Positions 21,000 to 31,250 of a DNA stretch of 64,000 nucleotides are shown one piece after another. Within the stretch, counting starts at the first letter, position 1, and each line of letters begins with the position of its first letter. A program made the translations under genes and the position numbers. The stretch covers positions 18,894,001 to 18,958,000 of the forward strand of contig CM070591.1 in assembly GCA_036346355.1 (NCBI GenBank), given 5' to 3'. The stretch is from Rhipidocladum racemiflorum. Lineage: Eukaryota > Streptophyta > Magnoliopsida > Poales > Poaceae. Under the pieces are notes generated by a model. It was not told the origin of the DNA and searched no databases. It saw only the letters and a program-made list of their open reading frames with translations.

Positions 21000-21954
21000 G
21001 TTTAGGCCTTTACTCCTTTAGGGTTTGGACTTTGGAAGACCACAGACCACTAGACCAGATGCCAGGCGCTTCCTCTGTTTAGCTGTTCCTCAGTCCTCAC
21101 TCCTCAGGGTTAGGGCTCAGCGCCTCAGCCTCAGCCCTCAGGGCTCATCTCAGGCGGCGCGCCGCCACCTCCTGGCTCCTGCCTCCCTCCTCGCCTCCTC
21201 GGGGCCCCGCCGCCGCCTTGAGCTCCGTCAACCCCCGAGCCCCCGCCTCAAGTCCCGCCGGCCGCCGCCACCTCCTGCTTCCCTCGGTCCCTCACAGGGC
21301 CAGCGCCGCCTCGGCGCCTCCTCCTCAGCCGGCCTTGCTCCCGCTTGGGTCCTCATTGCCGCTTTAGGCCCCGTCATCGCCGACAGCGCCGCCATGAGCC
21401 CACTACCGACGCAGGTGATGTCCCACTGCCTCCTGTTCTATTTGATCTGTTGTGAACATAGATAATATGCAAATGCAGAAAATGCTTGTATTAGTAACAT
21501 ATTCCTGATCTGGATCTTCATTTCTGATCTGGATCTGAATCATCTGATGACTGATGGCGTTGGCGCGTTGCGAACCAACAATAATTGAGGAGTGAACCAC
21601 TTGGCAATCAGTACTACAAGTATATTGTTCGATGTAAAATGTGGCAATTGGAATTTGATTTGTTTTTCCTCTGTCATGCTACATCATCAGCTTTGTAGTG
21701 GTAAAGTATTGAAGTCATGCTACAAGTACATTGTCATGCTACAAGTACATTGTTCGATGTAAAATGTGGCAATTGGAATTTGATTTGTTTTTCCTTTGTC
21801 ATGCTACATAAATCTGGAGCAAGTTCATGTACAAAAGCTCTGTTTATGAAGTATTGAAGTTAGTAATATTAGTGATATAGCCTTTAGCCCTTTATTGTTG
21901 AATCACTTGTGGTTGTGTCACACTGTCACTCACCGACTTGTTTTGACTTTTCAG
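21000..21954 (+). promoter_or_regulatory. hAT transposase leader and first intron (predicted)
   Basis: A GC-rich stretch (21025-21414) precedes a likely donor GCAG|GTGATG at 21414/21415. A plausible acceptor TTTTCAG ends at 21954, giving a 540-bp intron upstream of the ATG at 21973. Maize Ac also has a long GC-rich untranslated leader. The 146-codon frame here is Ala/Pro/Arg-rich with no domain and is not called. Confidence 0.55.
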
Positions 21955-21972
21955 TTTTCATAAGGTAGAACA

Positions 21973-24496
21973 ATGGATATGGATATTGATTGTGCTCGCA
22001 CCGAGGATGGAGTTGAAGTTCCAATTGAGGAAGTTGGTGATGCCAGCATCAATGACAACATGGTGGAGCCAGAGGACAATGTTATTGCTATTGATGTTGC
22101 TTTCTCTGACCTGCTGCTATTGATGTTGCTGCTACTGCCAGCAAAGAGCATGCCATCGCCCAACAAGTCGGTCTGGGCAAGAAGAAGAAGTCCACGGATG
22201 CATGCCATCGTCCGATGAAACAACGAAGACTTGCTGAAATCTCAACACCTCTTAACAAGGGAAAGGCAACAGGAACTCAGCCTTTGAAGAAGGTTAAGGT
22301 GCCGATGACAAGCTCCAACAGTAATAAGTCCGTTTGTACCCCTACAAGCAAGTTTATGGCATCCGCATTCAAAGCAGCAGGGTCAAGCCAGGACACGGCC
22401 ATGGTTTTAATTCCTAAGCCGGCTCAAGGTATCCTATTTTGATCATTGTCTTGTATATTTTATTTTGTTCGTAGTTTCCCAAGCTGAAAATTAACAATTG
22501 CCTTTCTATCTCATTATGTTCGTAGTTTCCCAAGCTGCAAGTGCAAATGCAAGCGCGAAAGCAAGTGTAGAAGGCGTCCAAGACGAAGAAGAAGAACAAG
22601 AAGATACCAAAACTGGAAAAAGGCTCACTTCATGGGTTTGGCAACACTTCACAAGGTATGAGGTAGATGTGGTAAAGGATGATGGTTCAATCATCAAGCA
22701 GAAAGTGGGCAAAATGCAATAGATGCACACATAAAGCTAGGGCTGAAAGTATAAATGGTACAAAGGCATTTAGTAATCACTTGAGATTGAAGCATAGTGT
22801 TTTGAAAGGTCAACAACTCCTAAGTAAGAATGGGGATAGCATTGCAACCAATCGGTATGAGGAGAATACTAGCTTGAGACATTTTTATCATGCCATCATC
22901 ATGCATGAGTATCCATTTAGTATCGCCCAACATAAGTATTTTGTGAAATTTATCAAATCACTGCGGCCAACCTTTCCTTTCAAGTCTCGTGTTACTGTTC
23001 GTAAAGAGATTATGGATCTTTATAAAGAGGAAAAGAATAGGTTGTATGACCACTTCAAAGCACTCTCTTGCCGTGTTAGTTTCACTATGGATACATGGAC
23101 ATCTATTCAAAACAAGTCATACTTGTGTGTCACGGCGCATTGGGTTGATGATAATTGGAGCATGCAAAAAAGGATTATCAATTTTATCCATATAGAAGGC
23201 AGCCATGGAGGGATAAAATTGAGTGATGCATTTTTTTCAAATGTGTTGAATTGGAATCTCGATAAGAAAATGTTTGCTCTTTCTTTGGACAATGCCGCTT
23301 CAAACAAAGTTGCAGTTGATATAATCATTGACAATGCTAAAGGCTTACTTGTATGTGATGGAAAATTCTTCCATGTTAGATGTGCAAATCATATATTAAA
23401 CCTTGTTGCTAGAGATGGGTTAGCAATAATTGGAAATACCATTGGAAACATTAGACAATGTATAACAATTATAAAAAGATCACCTCAACAGTTGGAGGCA
23501 TTTGAGAAGTGTGGTAAAGAATGTGATCTAGACACAACAAAAGCCCTTTCCTTGGATGTTGCCACAAGATGGAACTCTACATATATTATGGTTAGAGATG
23601 CCATTTATTTCAAGGATGCTTTTGATCGCCTTGCTAAAAAAGATAAGAACAAATATGGTCATATCACTCCTTCAGATGAGGACTGGTTGAATGCAACAAA
23701 TATTAGCAAGTGTTTGAAAAAGTTTTATGATGTGACATTACTTTTCTCTGGCACTTCATATCCTACTGCAAATCATTTCTTTCGGAAATTTTCTGAGATA
23801 AAGATGGCTATTGCAAGATGGTGTGAGAATAGTGATGTCATAATTTCTACTATGGCATTCTCTATGAGACAGAAGTTTGATAAGTATTGGGAAATAAACA
23901 ATATGGCTTTAGCAGTGGGAGCATTTTTTGATCCAAGGTACAAACACAAGATGGTTGATTTGTATATGTCTAAGATTTATGACAATGAGACGGCTGAGAT
24001 AGAGAAGTTGGAATTCATGAATGTTGTGAAAGAATTTTTTGCTTTCTATTCATCAACCATCCATGCAAAAACAGCCAATAAGGCTCCTAGCTCGAAGGAG
24101 AGTGATTTTGTTCCTAATCCAAATGATCGATTGATGGATAATGAGGACGAGGATGAGGTTGATCTTGATGAGTTGTATCAAGCCGCAAGTAATGAGAAGA
24201 AGATGTCAGAGTTGGATGTGTACATGAGTGAGGGCCTAGTGAAGATCAATGAAAGTGATGTACCATTTGATGTCCTGTCATGGTGGAAGGGGCAAATGAC
24301 AAATTTTCCTATTCTTTCTACCCTTGCTCGTGATGTGTTATCAATGCAAGTATCTACGGTTGCTTCGAAATCGGCATTTAGCTCAAGTGGACGCGTTGTT
24401 GATGCATTTCGTGCCCGGCTTAAACCTGAAATTATTGAGGCCTTGGTTGTACCAAGGATTGGATGCTTGCTTTGGAACAAGGTTCGATTTTCTTGA
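21973..24496 (+). pseudogene. hAT transposase (two frameshifts, one predicted intron)
   Basis: Transposase for excision and reinsertion. Exon 1 starts MDMDIDCARTEDGVEV; its frame changes within a CTG-rich stretch near 22110 and then reads KKKKSTDACHRP and MKQRRLAEISTPL. A 97-bp intron (22429-22525, GT-AG) keeps the frame. The BED zinc finger (TSWVWQHFTRYEV, CNRC, HLRLKH) is split by one extra base at GTGGGCAAAATGC near 22708. The next 605 codons (from 22679) are uninterrupted: SFTMDTWTS and FALSLDNAASN carry the two catalytic Asp residues, then the RNase H-like core with its inserted domain. The hATC dimerisation block follows (SWWKGQMTNFPILSTLARDVL, VASKSAFSSSGRVVD). It ends WNKVRFS. Only two small indels break it, and both could be sequence errors. 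Confidence 0.9.
22429..22525 (+). other. Predicted intron in the hAT transposase
   Basis: CAAG|GTATCC to TTCGTAG|TTTCCC; removing it joins PKPAQ to VSQAASANASAK in frame. The acceptor segment TTCGTAGTTTCCCAAGCTG occurs twice, the first copy ending its AG at 22474. Confidence 0.75.
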
Positions 24497-25109
24497 CTAT
24501 GTCTTCTCATTTATGTTTGTATTATATGTCTTCGTGACTCAGTTGATGATACTAATATGTTCTCTATTAATTTCAGATTTAGAGAGTGGAATTAAAACCA
24601 TAAGTGATGCTATGAATGCTACGGAGATAGAGGACGATGTTGCGACTTGAGATCTTCAAACATGCATGAACTATTTTATGTAATTTGAAAACTAACATTA
24701 TGTGTTGCATTGGACTATTGTGTGATTCGAACTCTGTCATTATGTCTTGTATTGCGGTGACTATGTGTCAATGCGTTGGATTGATTTTGTATGATTTGAA
24801 CTATCACTATGTGTGTTGGACTATATGTCACTATCTTCAACTTTGCCTCGTTATACTGTTTCTTTATGTTGTGAGCATAATACTATTGTTCTTTATGTGT
24901 GTTGGACTATATTGTGTCTTTATGTTGTGAGCGTAATATCACTATGTGTGTTGGACTATATTGTTTCTTTATGTTGTGAGCATAATACTATATGTCACTA
25001 TCTTCAATTTTGCCTCGTTATACTGTGTATGCACTCTAACATCGTTTTTCCAAGTTTATTTAGCTCAATTGAAGTGCCTGCAAGTTTTGTATATTTGCGT
25101 TGATTCTAG

Positions 25110-25330
25110 GTAGTTTGCGTACTATCCGACTAAGTACCCGTTATCCGTATTGCACCCGTTTGTATAATATCCGTATCCGTTCTCTACCCGTTCGTAAATA
25201 CCCGATATCTGTATCCGTATCCTACCCGATTTTTCACTACCCGTATTCGTATCCGTATCCGAAAAAAATAATTAGGGTAGGATACGGGATGACCTACTAT
25301 CCGACCGTATCCGACCCGTTTTCATCCCTG
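25110..25330 (+). repeat. hAT right subterminal repeats and terminal inverted repeat
   Basis: Dense TATCCG, TACCCG and CCGTATCC motifs in the opposite orientation to the left end, closing with the TIR CCGACCCGTTTTCATCCCTG at 25311-25330. Confidence 0.9.
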
Positions 25331-25338
25331 GTCGGTGC
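25331..25338 (+). other. hAT target-site duplication (right)
   Basis: GTCGGTGC, pair of 20723-20730. A third GTCGGTGC at 20663-20670 lies 60 bp upstream. Confidence 0.95.
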
Positions 25339-26087
25339 GAGTGGCAGCGGCACCGGCGTGTTTAAATGTGATCGTCGGGAGCAGCACCACCACCTGAAGA
25401 CTACGTCGCACTAGTAGAGTTTGCTAGAAAAAAAAATCCCTCCTCTTAGCTGGTAGCAAAAATGCTCTGGTTCCGATATTAAACCGTTTAATTTTAGTCG
25501 GTGAAGTCTAACTCTTATTTTTTAAATAAATAAATAAAATAAAACTGAACCAGTGACAGTTAAGAGCCGATTCCCAGATGGTTAGCGTTTTCTTTTTTGC
25601 TTACTATTTACAAAATCTACATGATTTTACAATCTACATTGATGTTGTGCTAAGAACGATTACTTGAAGGGAATATAGAGGGTTTTACACTCATAAGCTA
25701 TCCAGGAATCGCCACTTATTTCGTTGCTATTGAGGATTTACCACGCAATTGATTGCGTCAATTATAAAATGACAGTATTCTCCCTCTTTTGCATTTCCCT
25801 GTTCTTCAGCCAATTTTTCCCCACGAGTTGACCCTTTAGCCCCTTGGGTTGGTTCCACCCAGGGTGGGCCGACTTGTATCAGCACCCAAGGCTCGACCCA
25901 ACCATCTCCAATTCTCCATCCCCACTCGACCTGAGCATGGTCTTCGTTCTGAATCGCCCCAATCCATCCCCTCCCACTCTGGCCCTCCACCCGTGTCCTC
26001 CGTTCTAGCCGCTGTCGCCGCCCTGTAGTCCCGCTGCCACTGCCCTGTGACACCTTAAGTAGTCTCACTATCACGATCTCGTTCTCG
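25339..26087. other. Unclassified sequence between hAT and S1
   Basis: It continues the sequence left of the hAT insertion and was once contiguous with 29164 onward. No domain was recognised; a 115-codon minus-strand frame (25727-26074) is Gly/Trp/Arg-rich and unassigned. Confidence 0.6.
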
Positions 26088-26320
26088 GTGAGTGTGACGG
26101 ACCGTCCTTTTCAGGGGGTGCGTTTAAATTCCGTAATGGCTACCCAGGAAGATTAGCCACAGGAAATCAAGTCATACATTGCCAGCATAAGAACGAAACG
26201 ACTGTTTTTACATCACATAGAGCCTATCGGCCAGGGTTTTACAAAAGGAAACGGCGAGCTCCAATATATTACAATACCAAAAGAACCACACAGCCAAGGC
26301 CTGAGCACAGAGAAAGGACC

Positions 26321-26379
26321 TTAAAACCAAACTGCATTGCCGTCCACGATCTCCTGGAAATCTCCGGCGTCTTCAAGTT
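26321..26379 (-). other. Candidate LTR exon 3 in S1
   Basis: After an ATTTTAG acceptor, exactly 59 nt to TAA. With the leftover G of exon 2 it reads ELEDAGDFQEIVDGNAVWF. It shares length, phase and a DFQE motif with the Tekay LTR exon 3, although the sequences are otherwise different. Confidence 0.45.
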
Positions 26380-27581
26380 CTAAAATGGGTTGAAAAGCAA
26401 GACTAAGTACACAACAGTACTCAACAAACCGCACTGGAAATTCTGATTATTACATGCGAGGGTATTCTCAAGGGAATGGCAATATGGTTATTATCTTTGT
26501 GGATGCAGTTTCATTTTCGAAGTTATTTTACATTTGAAGCACAAACCATACATAATAGAAATAATCAAATTTGAGTTTTCACAAGTTCATCGTTACGTCA
26601 AATTGAAGATAACAAGTCTACTTGGGTTAGGTTACGGGATTCACCCCAATTCAAACTTAGCTTCATTTACCGGAAGCACGGCGTAACCGATTACCATTTA
26701 ATTATGACTCTGCAGAGTTGCTCAGCTTTACCCACAAGATATCAACAACCGTTAATGCCACACGTGAATTACATGCAACTTAAATGCATGCGGCCGGGTT
26801 GAGATTATCAAAGCTTTTCGTTGAACTACCCCTCTTTAGCACTTACCCGGTAGTTTCAAAACCACACAGTACTCGGAACCCCGTAGGCCACGGCGGGATG
26901 CACAATCCGATCCTGAGGGTATCTACCGTTGTGGATAGGCGACACTACCGGTCAACCTTTATTCCACCCCGTTCGCCGCGGGCATACTGGTCAATGCCCA
27001 CAGTATGGAACCTCTCGCCTATAAGTATTCCAAGGGGAAGTCCAAGTACCGAGCTAGGTTGGATCGAGTCAACGAGGTCGGTCGACCCAACTTGTGGTTG
27101 AGCGAGATCTAAGTTATTTACTTTGCCCAAGGTTGTGATTACTTAAATTATGCCTAAGACTTAGCCAATTCCAAACTAACAATCCACACCACACACATTG
27201 GCCTCGTCAACGGTCGAGGTTCGGGCACGTAGCCATCTAGTGGTTTGCCCGCCAAGGTCCTCTCACCGTAGCATATTTTTGAAACATAGTCTACATCAAG
27301 CTTCCCACTTGATGGTTTTATTTTAATACACAATCATTTTTGATGTTCAACTAATTAATAACTACTAGCATACGAGGTTCAATAGCTACGCCTAGGGTTT
27401 TCAACGGAAATATGGCATATCAACACAAAGTGGGTCTTTAAGCAAGCTAGGTACTACCTATGTCATCATGGCATTCTAAAATAACATTTCTAGCATTTAA
27501 CATACTAACATAATGCATTAGCAAAATAATTAATACTACAATATTAACATGGGTTCAACATGTTCAAGGAGTGCGGCTTGC

Positions 27582-27698
27582 CTTGCGAGGCGAGGGGAGT
27601 CCCTAGGTCGTCGTCGACGGCGTCGATCTCGGTGTTGGTCGCATCCGGCTCCTGCTCCGGCTCCTTGTATTGCTCCGGGACAGGCTCCACGGTCAGAT
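27582..27698 (-). other. Candidate LTR exon 2 in S1
   Basis: 117 nt after a strong pyrimidine tract and GCTAG acceptor, ending at AG|GCAAGC. Phase 1 at both ends, reading D-LTVEPVPEQYKEPEQEPD to LGTPLASQ, strongly acidic. The intron to exon 3 would be 1202 bp, GC-AG, close to the 1186-1190 bp in the Tekay LTRs. Confidence 0.45.
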
Positions 27699-28624
27699 CT
27701 AGCGTACAAGAAGCAAGTAATAAATAAACGAGTAAAACAACGAGAAAAGAAAAGAGAAAAACAAGAAAAGGAAAAAAAAAGAAAAAGGACACCGAGAGAG
27801 AAAGGGGCCAAAGAGGGTCTTTGGGGCTTTTTGGGCATTTTGGTATCTTGTGGACTTCGAACGGCGAAACGAAGATCATATTTGGACTCAGTGGCTGGAA
27901 ACGATGAAGATAGTGTATTTTGGCTATTTTTGGGGTTTTCGGGAATTTCTCGGATTTTTAGGAGCATTTAAAAAGGATTTTTGGATTTATTCAAAATCCA
28001 AAAGCAAAGAAAAACCCGAAAACAGTAACGGGCCACTTGGGCACGGCCCACTCGGGCGAAGGTCCACGGGGCGCACGCGCTCATGGGGAAGCTGGCCTAG
28101 CACGACGCCTGCTGGCCGCTACGACAAAGCGGCCTGGCGCGATAGCGAAGCGAGGCGAGGCTACCGACGGTAGGGTCACGGCGGCGGGCCGACGCGCGGG
28201 TCCCAGGCGCAGCGACGCTGACCAGTGGGGCGGGCGGAGCGCGTTAAAACGCGAGTGATCGATCGATCGATCGACACAGAGAGGGAGGGGGAGATCCAGG
28301 GTTAGGGTTGGGGCGAGGGTGGCGGCGGCGAGGCTAGCGAGGGGAGCGGAGCGGGGGAAGATGAGGAGGTGGCGGCGGGGCCTCGGCTGAGGGTGGAGGA
28401 GACGAGGGGCGGGGGAAAACGGGCGGGCGACGGAGGCCTTCGGCTGGAGCCAAGGGAGACGGTAGAGGTGAGTGGTCTCGAGCAGCGGAGCTCGGCCGCG
28501 ACTGGAGAAGAAGGAGGGGGAAGCGAGGGGTTTCGGGCGGAGGGGAAGGAGGAAGAGGGGCTGGGCAGGGGCTCACCAAAGAAGACGAAGAGGCGAGCGG
28601 GGGCGAGGTGAGGATGCGCGGTGG

Positions 28625-28633
28625 CTTTTATAG
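28625..28633 (-). promoter_or_regulatory. S1 TATA box
   Basis: CTATAAAAG on the minus strand, followed by a GC-rich, pyrimidine-rich leader with no ATG in the first 300 bases or so and a donor-like TTTG|GTGAGC near 28575. Confidence 0.65.
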
Positions 28634-29163
28634 CCGCGGCGGCAACGGCGCGGGCACGGAGGGGACTGAAGCAGGTGGCGGAGGGGACGGCACGGCCGAG
28701 GGGGTGACGCGGGGCTGGCGAGGCGGAGTGGATGAGCGAGGTGATGGGCGCAGACGGGGATGATGCGAGGAAGACGAAGCAGTGCGACGAGACGGCGAGC
28801 AGGCGACGGCGAGTTCCAAGAAGGGGGAGGTGAGCCTGACGCGGGCGGCAGGAGCAGGTGCGCGCGGTCCTGAGGCGAGCGACGACCGCACGGAGGGGCA
28901 ACGGGCGACGCGCGAGACGAGGCTGAGGGGGAGCTGACGTGGGCGCGGCGACCAGCCGGGAGGCGGCGTGGTGGACCGGTCAAGCGCGGGTGCGGGCGAA
29001 GGACCGGCGGTCCAAGCGGAGGACTCCAGGTTAGTTCACCCACTCCCATCCCATCCAAACCCCAACTCCAAAAACACGGTCAAGAACCCAAGAACACAAT
29101 TAAAATCCGGTTAAAACGCAATTAGGGTTTTGATTTTGGGGTTTCAAATCTTGGGGCATTTCA

Positions 29164-29490
29164 GTGAGCTAGCATTGCTTGCTGGTTTACGAATGCAGGA
29201 CATACGGTTATCAGTCCTAGTCTTCTATAACTCGGACTCTTTGGTTATATAACTCAGGTCGTCTCGCATCGGCGTCGAGCGTGCCACGTGCGTCGGCCTC
29301 GGCGCCACGGTGCCTCCGCCTGTCTGCCCGGCGGCGACCTCGCCAGTCGCCTCCTAGGAGGCTCGGACCTCCGCGGCTTAGCGGCTCAGCCCATCCTCCG
29401 CTCGGCTTCTTCCGCCTTGGCCTCGCCTCCTCCGCCTCCCCAGCTGCCTTGTCCTCACCTCCTCCGTCGCCCATCCTTCGCTCAGCTTAA
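29164..29490. other. Unclassified sequence right of S1
   Basis: GTGAG target duplication at 29164-29168, then sequence once contiguous with 26087. GC-rich from 29270, with overlapping frames on both strands and no domain. Nothing called. Confidence 0.6.
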
Positions 29491-29819
29491 TTCACAAATA
29501 ATCCCTGAAAATCCCAAAGGCCCATTAGATGAAAGAGAGATGAAAACTCAATAGTACCATATTGCTAATGGAGGTGGAAAGAGACCAACTTATAAAGGAG
29601 AGTTCTCTCCACCTTGCTAGAGCTTGATAAGAGAGAAGAAGAGGACATGCGCGCACTCGTTCGCCTTGCCAAGCTAGGCCAGGCGGCGAGCGTAAGCGAC
29701 ATGCGCGTGAATGGTGCGACAAAAACGAGTCCAACGGCTTGCACAGGTGCAGTCCTCTTTTGCAGTTTTTGCAGTGTGGGGCTTAGTGGTGGATTTTATA
29801 CGTGCGCGTACAAATCCGT

Positions 29820-29940
29820 AATTGACTCGTATCATGCTCAGATTTTACTCGCGTAACCGACTCGTATCTTGCTCAGATTTTACATGTGTAACCGACTCAT
29901 ATCACGCTCAGATTTTACGTGTGTAACCGACTCGTATCGT
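29820..29940 (+). repeat. 35-bp tandem repeats upstream of Copia-2
   Basis: About 3.4 units of ACCGACTCGTATC, a variable part, GCTCAGATTTTAC and a GTGTA-type end. They sit directly upstream of (CT)n and the TATA box, where copia LTRs often carry U3 enhancer repeats. Confidence 0.85.
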
Positions 29941-29948
29941 TTTTGGAT

Positions 29949-29975
29949 TTTCTCTCTCTCTCTCTATTATATATA
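29949..29975 (+). promoter_or_regulatory. (CT)n run and TATA box of Copia-2
   Basis: TCTCTCTCTCTCTC followed by ATTATATATATG. A likely core promoter; the inference is from context. Confidence 0.5.
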
Positions 29976-30414
29976 TGCGAGAAGAGATCAAATATAGCTC
30001 GCTTGAAACTTTTGCCTTCCAACACGTACTGCGCTGCTTCCTTCTTTCCCGTCCCTTCATCGGTGTGTACCAACTGTTGGGAGAGAAAACCTCTGAAACG
30101 TCCGTAGATCCTGCACCGGGAGAGGGCGATTCATCTTTTTGGGAAGCGTCTTCATGCGACTGCTCACTGATTTCATCATCGACGATTGGTTTCAACTACA
30201 TCGCCTGCTGATCTTCGTCGACATCGACTACCGGTTCAGCCATGTCTTCCTTCAACTCAGTAACACACGCGAACCATATCTCTGTTCTGTTCATCTAATA
30301 ATATGCATGAGACAGACATTACAATTGGCATATTACTGGTGTCTGTTTATTTATTCCCACTATTCTATCTTCAATTATTGTCATAGTTTATTTTCAGAAT
30401 AAATTCATCATTAA

Positions 30415-31250
30415 TATGGCTAATATTTCAACTATCCATAAATGTGATAGGCTTTTAATGGTGAATATGATGAAAGCATCTGGATTTGTTGAGGCAATGA
30501 GACTAGATAGGTTTACTGGTATTCATTGTAAGTGATGGCACATGCGAGCCCTCTATAGCGTACAGCTATGAACGTCTACTGGGTTGCGGCTGGCAAACCT
30601 GAAGGAGCCCTTATTGCTGAGCAGGAAAAGGAGTTCAAGGATTCCACCACAATCTTCGTAGGATGTGTTCTTTTAGACCGCCTTTGTGATGTGTATATGC
30701 ACATTTTAGATGCAAAGGAGCTGTGTGAGGCACTCGAAAATAAATTCAGCGCCTCGAATGCTAGCAGTGAACTATATGTCATGGAGCAATATCGTGACTA
30801 CAGAATGGTTAATAATCGTTCTGTGGTTGAATAGGCTCATGAGATACAGTTCATTACGAGGGAACTTGATCACCTCAAGTGTGCGTTACCCAACAAGTTT
30901 GTGGCTGGTGGCATCATTGTCAAATTGCTCCCCTCGTGGAGGAATTTTTCCACATCTCTGAAACACAAGAGGCAAGAAATCTCTGTTGAGAGTCTGATTG
31001 CATCTCTTGATGTTGAGGAGAAAGCTTGGGCAAAGGATGTGCACCCAAAGGTGGTTGATGGACAATCCAGTGCTAATTTTGTGTAGCATAATGGTTCTAT
31101 GAAGAACAAGCCAAAGGGAAAAGCTATTTAGACTACCAACTTTAAGAAGAAAAAACAACAAAATGACAAGCCTTGCTTCGTGTGTCGTGAGATTGGACAT
31201 TGGGCAAAGAAATGTCGTGAGATTGGACTCCAAATCTATCAATGTGACTA
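30415..31250 (+). pseudogene. Copia-2 gag (broken)
   Basis: Starts MANISTIHKCDRLLMVNMMK and reads RLDRFTGIHCK before a stop. It resumes as NVYWVAAGKPEGALIAEQEK, then LCEALENKFSASNASSELY, HLKCALPNK, FSTSLKHKRQEISVESLI and an EEKAWAKD block. The zinc knuckle near 31172 is intact: CFVCREIGHWAKKC. Stops at about 30538, 30832, 31084 and 31130 break the frame. It is a typical short Gag of a copia element, possibly of the Tork/Angela side; the lineage is uncertain. Confidence 0.85.

Larger units (their letters stand above)
20731..25330 (+). mobile_element. Ac-like hAT DNA transposon, complete ends
   Basis: A 4600-bp cut-and-paste transposon. The left end TAGGGGTGAAAACGGGTCGG matches the inverted right end CAGGGATGAAAACGGGTCGG at 18 of 20 positions, and both resemble the maize Ac terminus. 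A perfect 8-bp duplication flanks it. The first and last 220 bp or so are packed with GGATACGG/CGGGTA-type motifs in inverted orientation, like the transposase-binding subterminal repeats of Ac. It encodes a full-length transposase with two apparent one-base frameshifts. Length, ends, GC-rich leader and protein size (about 808 codons against about 807 residues for Ac) all fit. Confidence 0.95.
26093..29163 (-). mobile_element. S1: solo LTR of a second long-LTR gypsy family
   Basis: On the minus strand it runs from TGAAATGCCCCAAGATTTG to GGACGGTCCGTCACA, 3071 bp, flanked by perfect GTGAG duplications (26088-26092 and 29164-29168) with no internal region. This is the product of LTR-LTR recombination. 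It is related in layout to the Tekay LTRs: ATTTGGGG-type start, TATA box, GC-rich leader, acidic exon, AG|GCAAG donor, terminal exon, and a segment equivalent to TTTACCCACAAGATA. The sequence is otherwise diverged. A (GATC)n run lies at about 28256-28273. Confidence 0.92.
29490..30414 (+). repeat. Copia-2 5' LTR and leader (boundaries uncertain)
   Basis: Upstream of Copia-2 gag lies a TTATAAAGGAGAG box near 29591, a 35-bp tandem repeat array (29820-29940), a (CT)n run and a TATATATATG box near 29966. A leader of about 430 bp follows up to ATG 30415. This is the usual make-up of a copia LTR plus leader. No TGGTATCAGAGC primer site was found, and the exact LTR ends could not be fixed because the other LTR is not in the window. 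Confidence 0.55.

Noticed and set aside
24482..24650. A further 3' exon of the hAT transposase (DLESGIKTISDAMN)
   Set aside because: A GT-AG intron can be drawn (24482-24576), but the joined frame meets a stop at once; the simple read-through end at 24496 is preferred.
25110..25330. CCGTATCC/TACCCG repeats as a satellite or telomere-like tract
   Set aside because: They match, in inverted orientation, the repeats at 20731-20945 and sit exactly inside the hAT ends, so they are subterminal transposase-binding repeats.
28302..28901. 199-codon minus-strand frame in S1 as a gene
   Set aside because: It spans the TATA box and leader of an LTR, is composed of Pro/Ser/Arg codons, and several other long frames overlap it; this is typical of GC-rich LTR sequence.
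25339..29490. Host gene exons around S1
   Set aside because: The sequence either side of S1 rejoins cleanly, but no conserved domain, consistent splice pattern or codon signal could be recognised.
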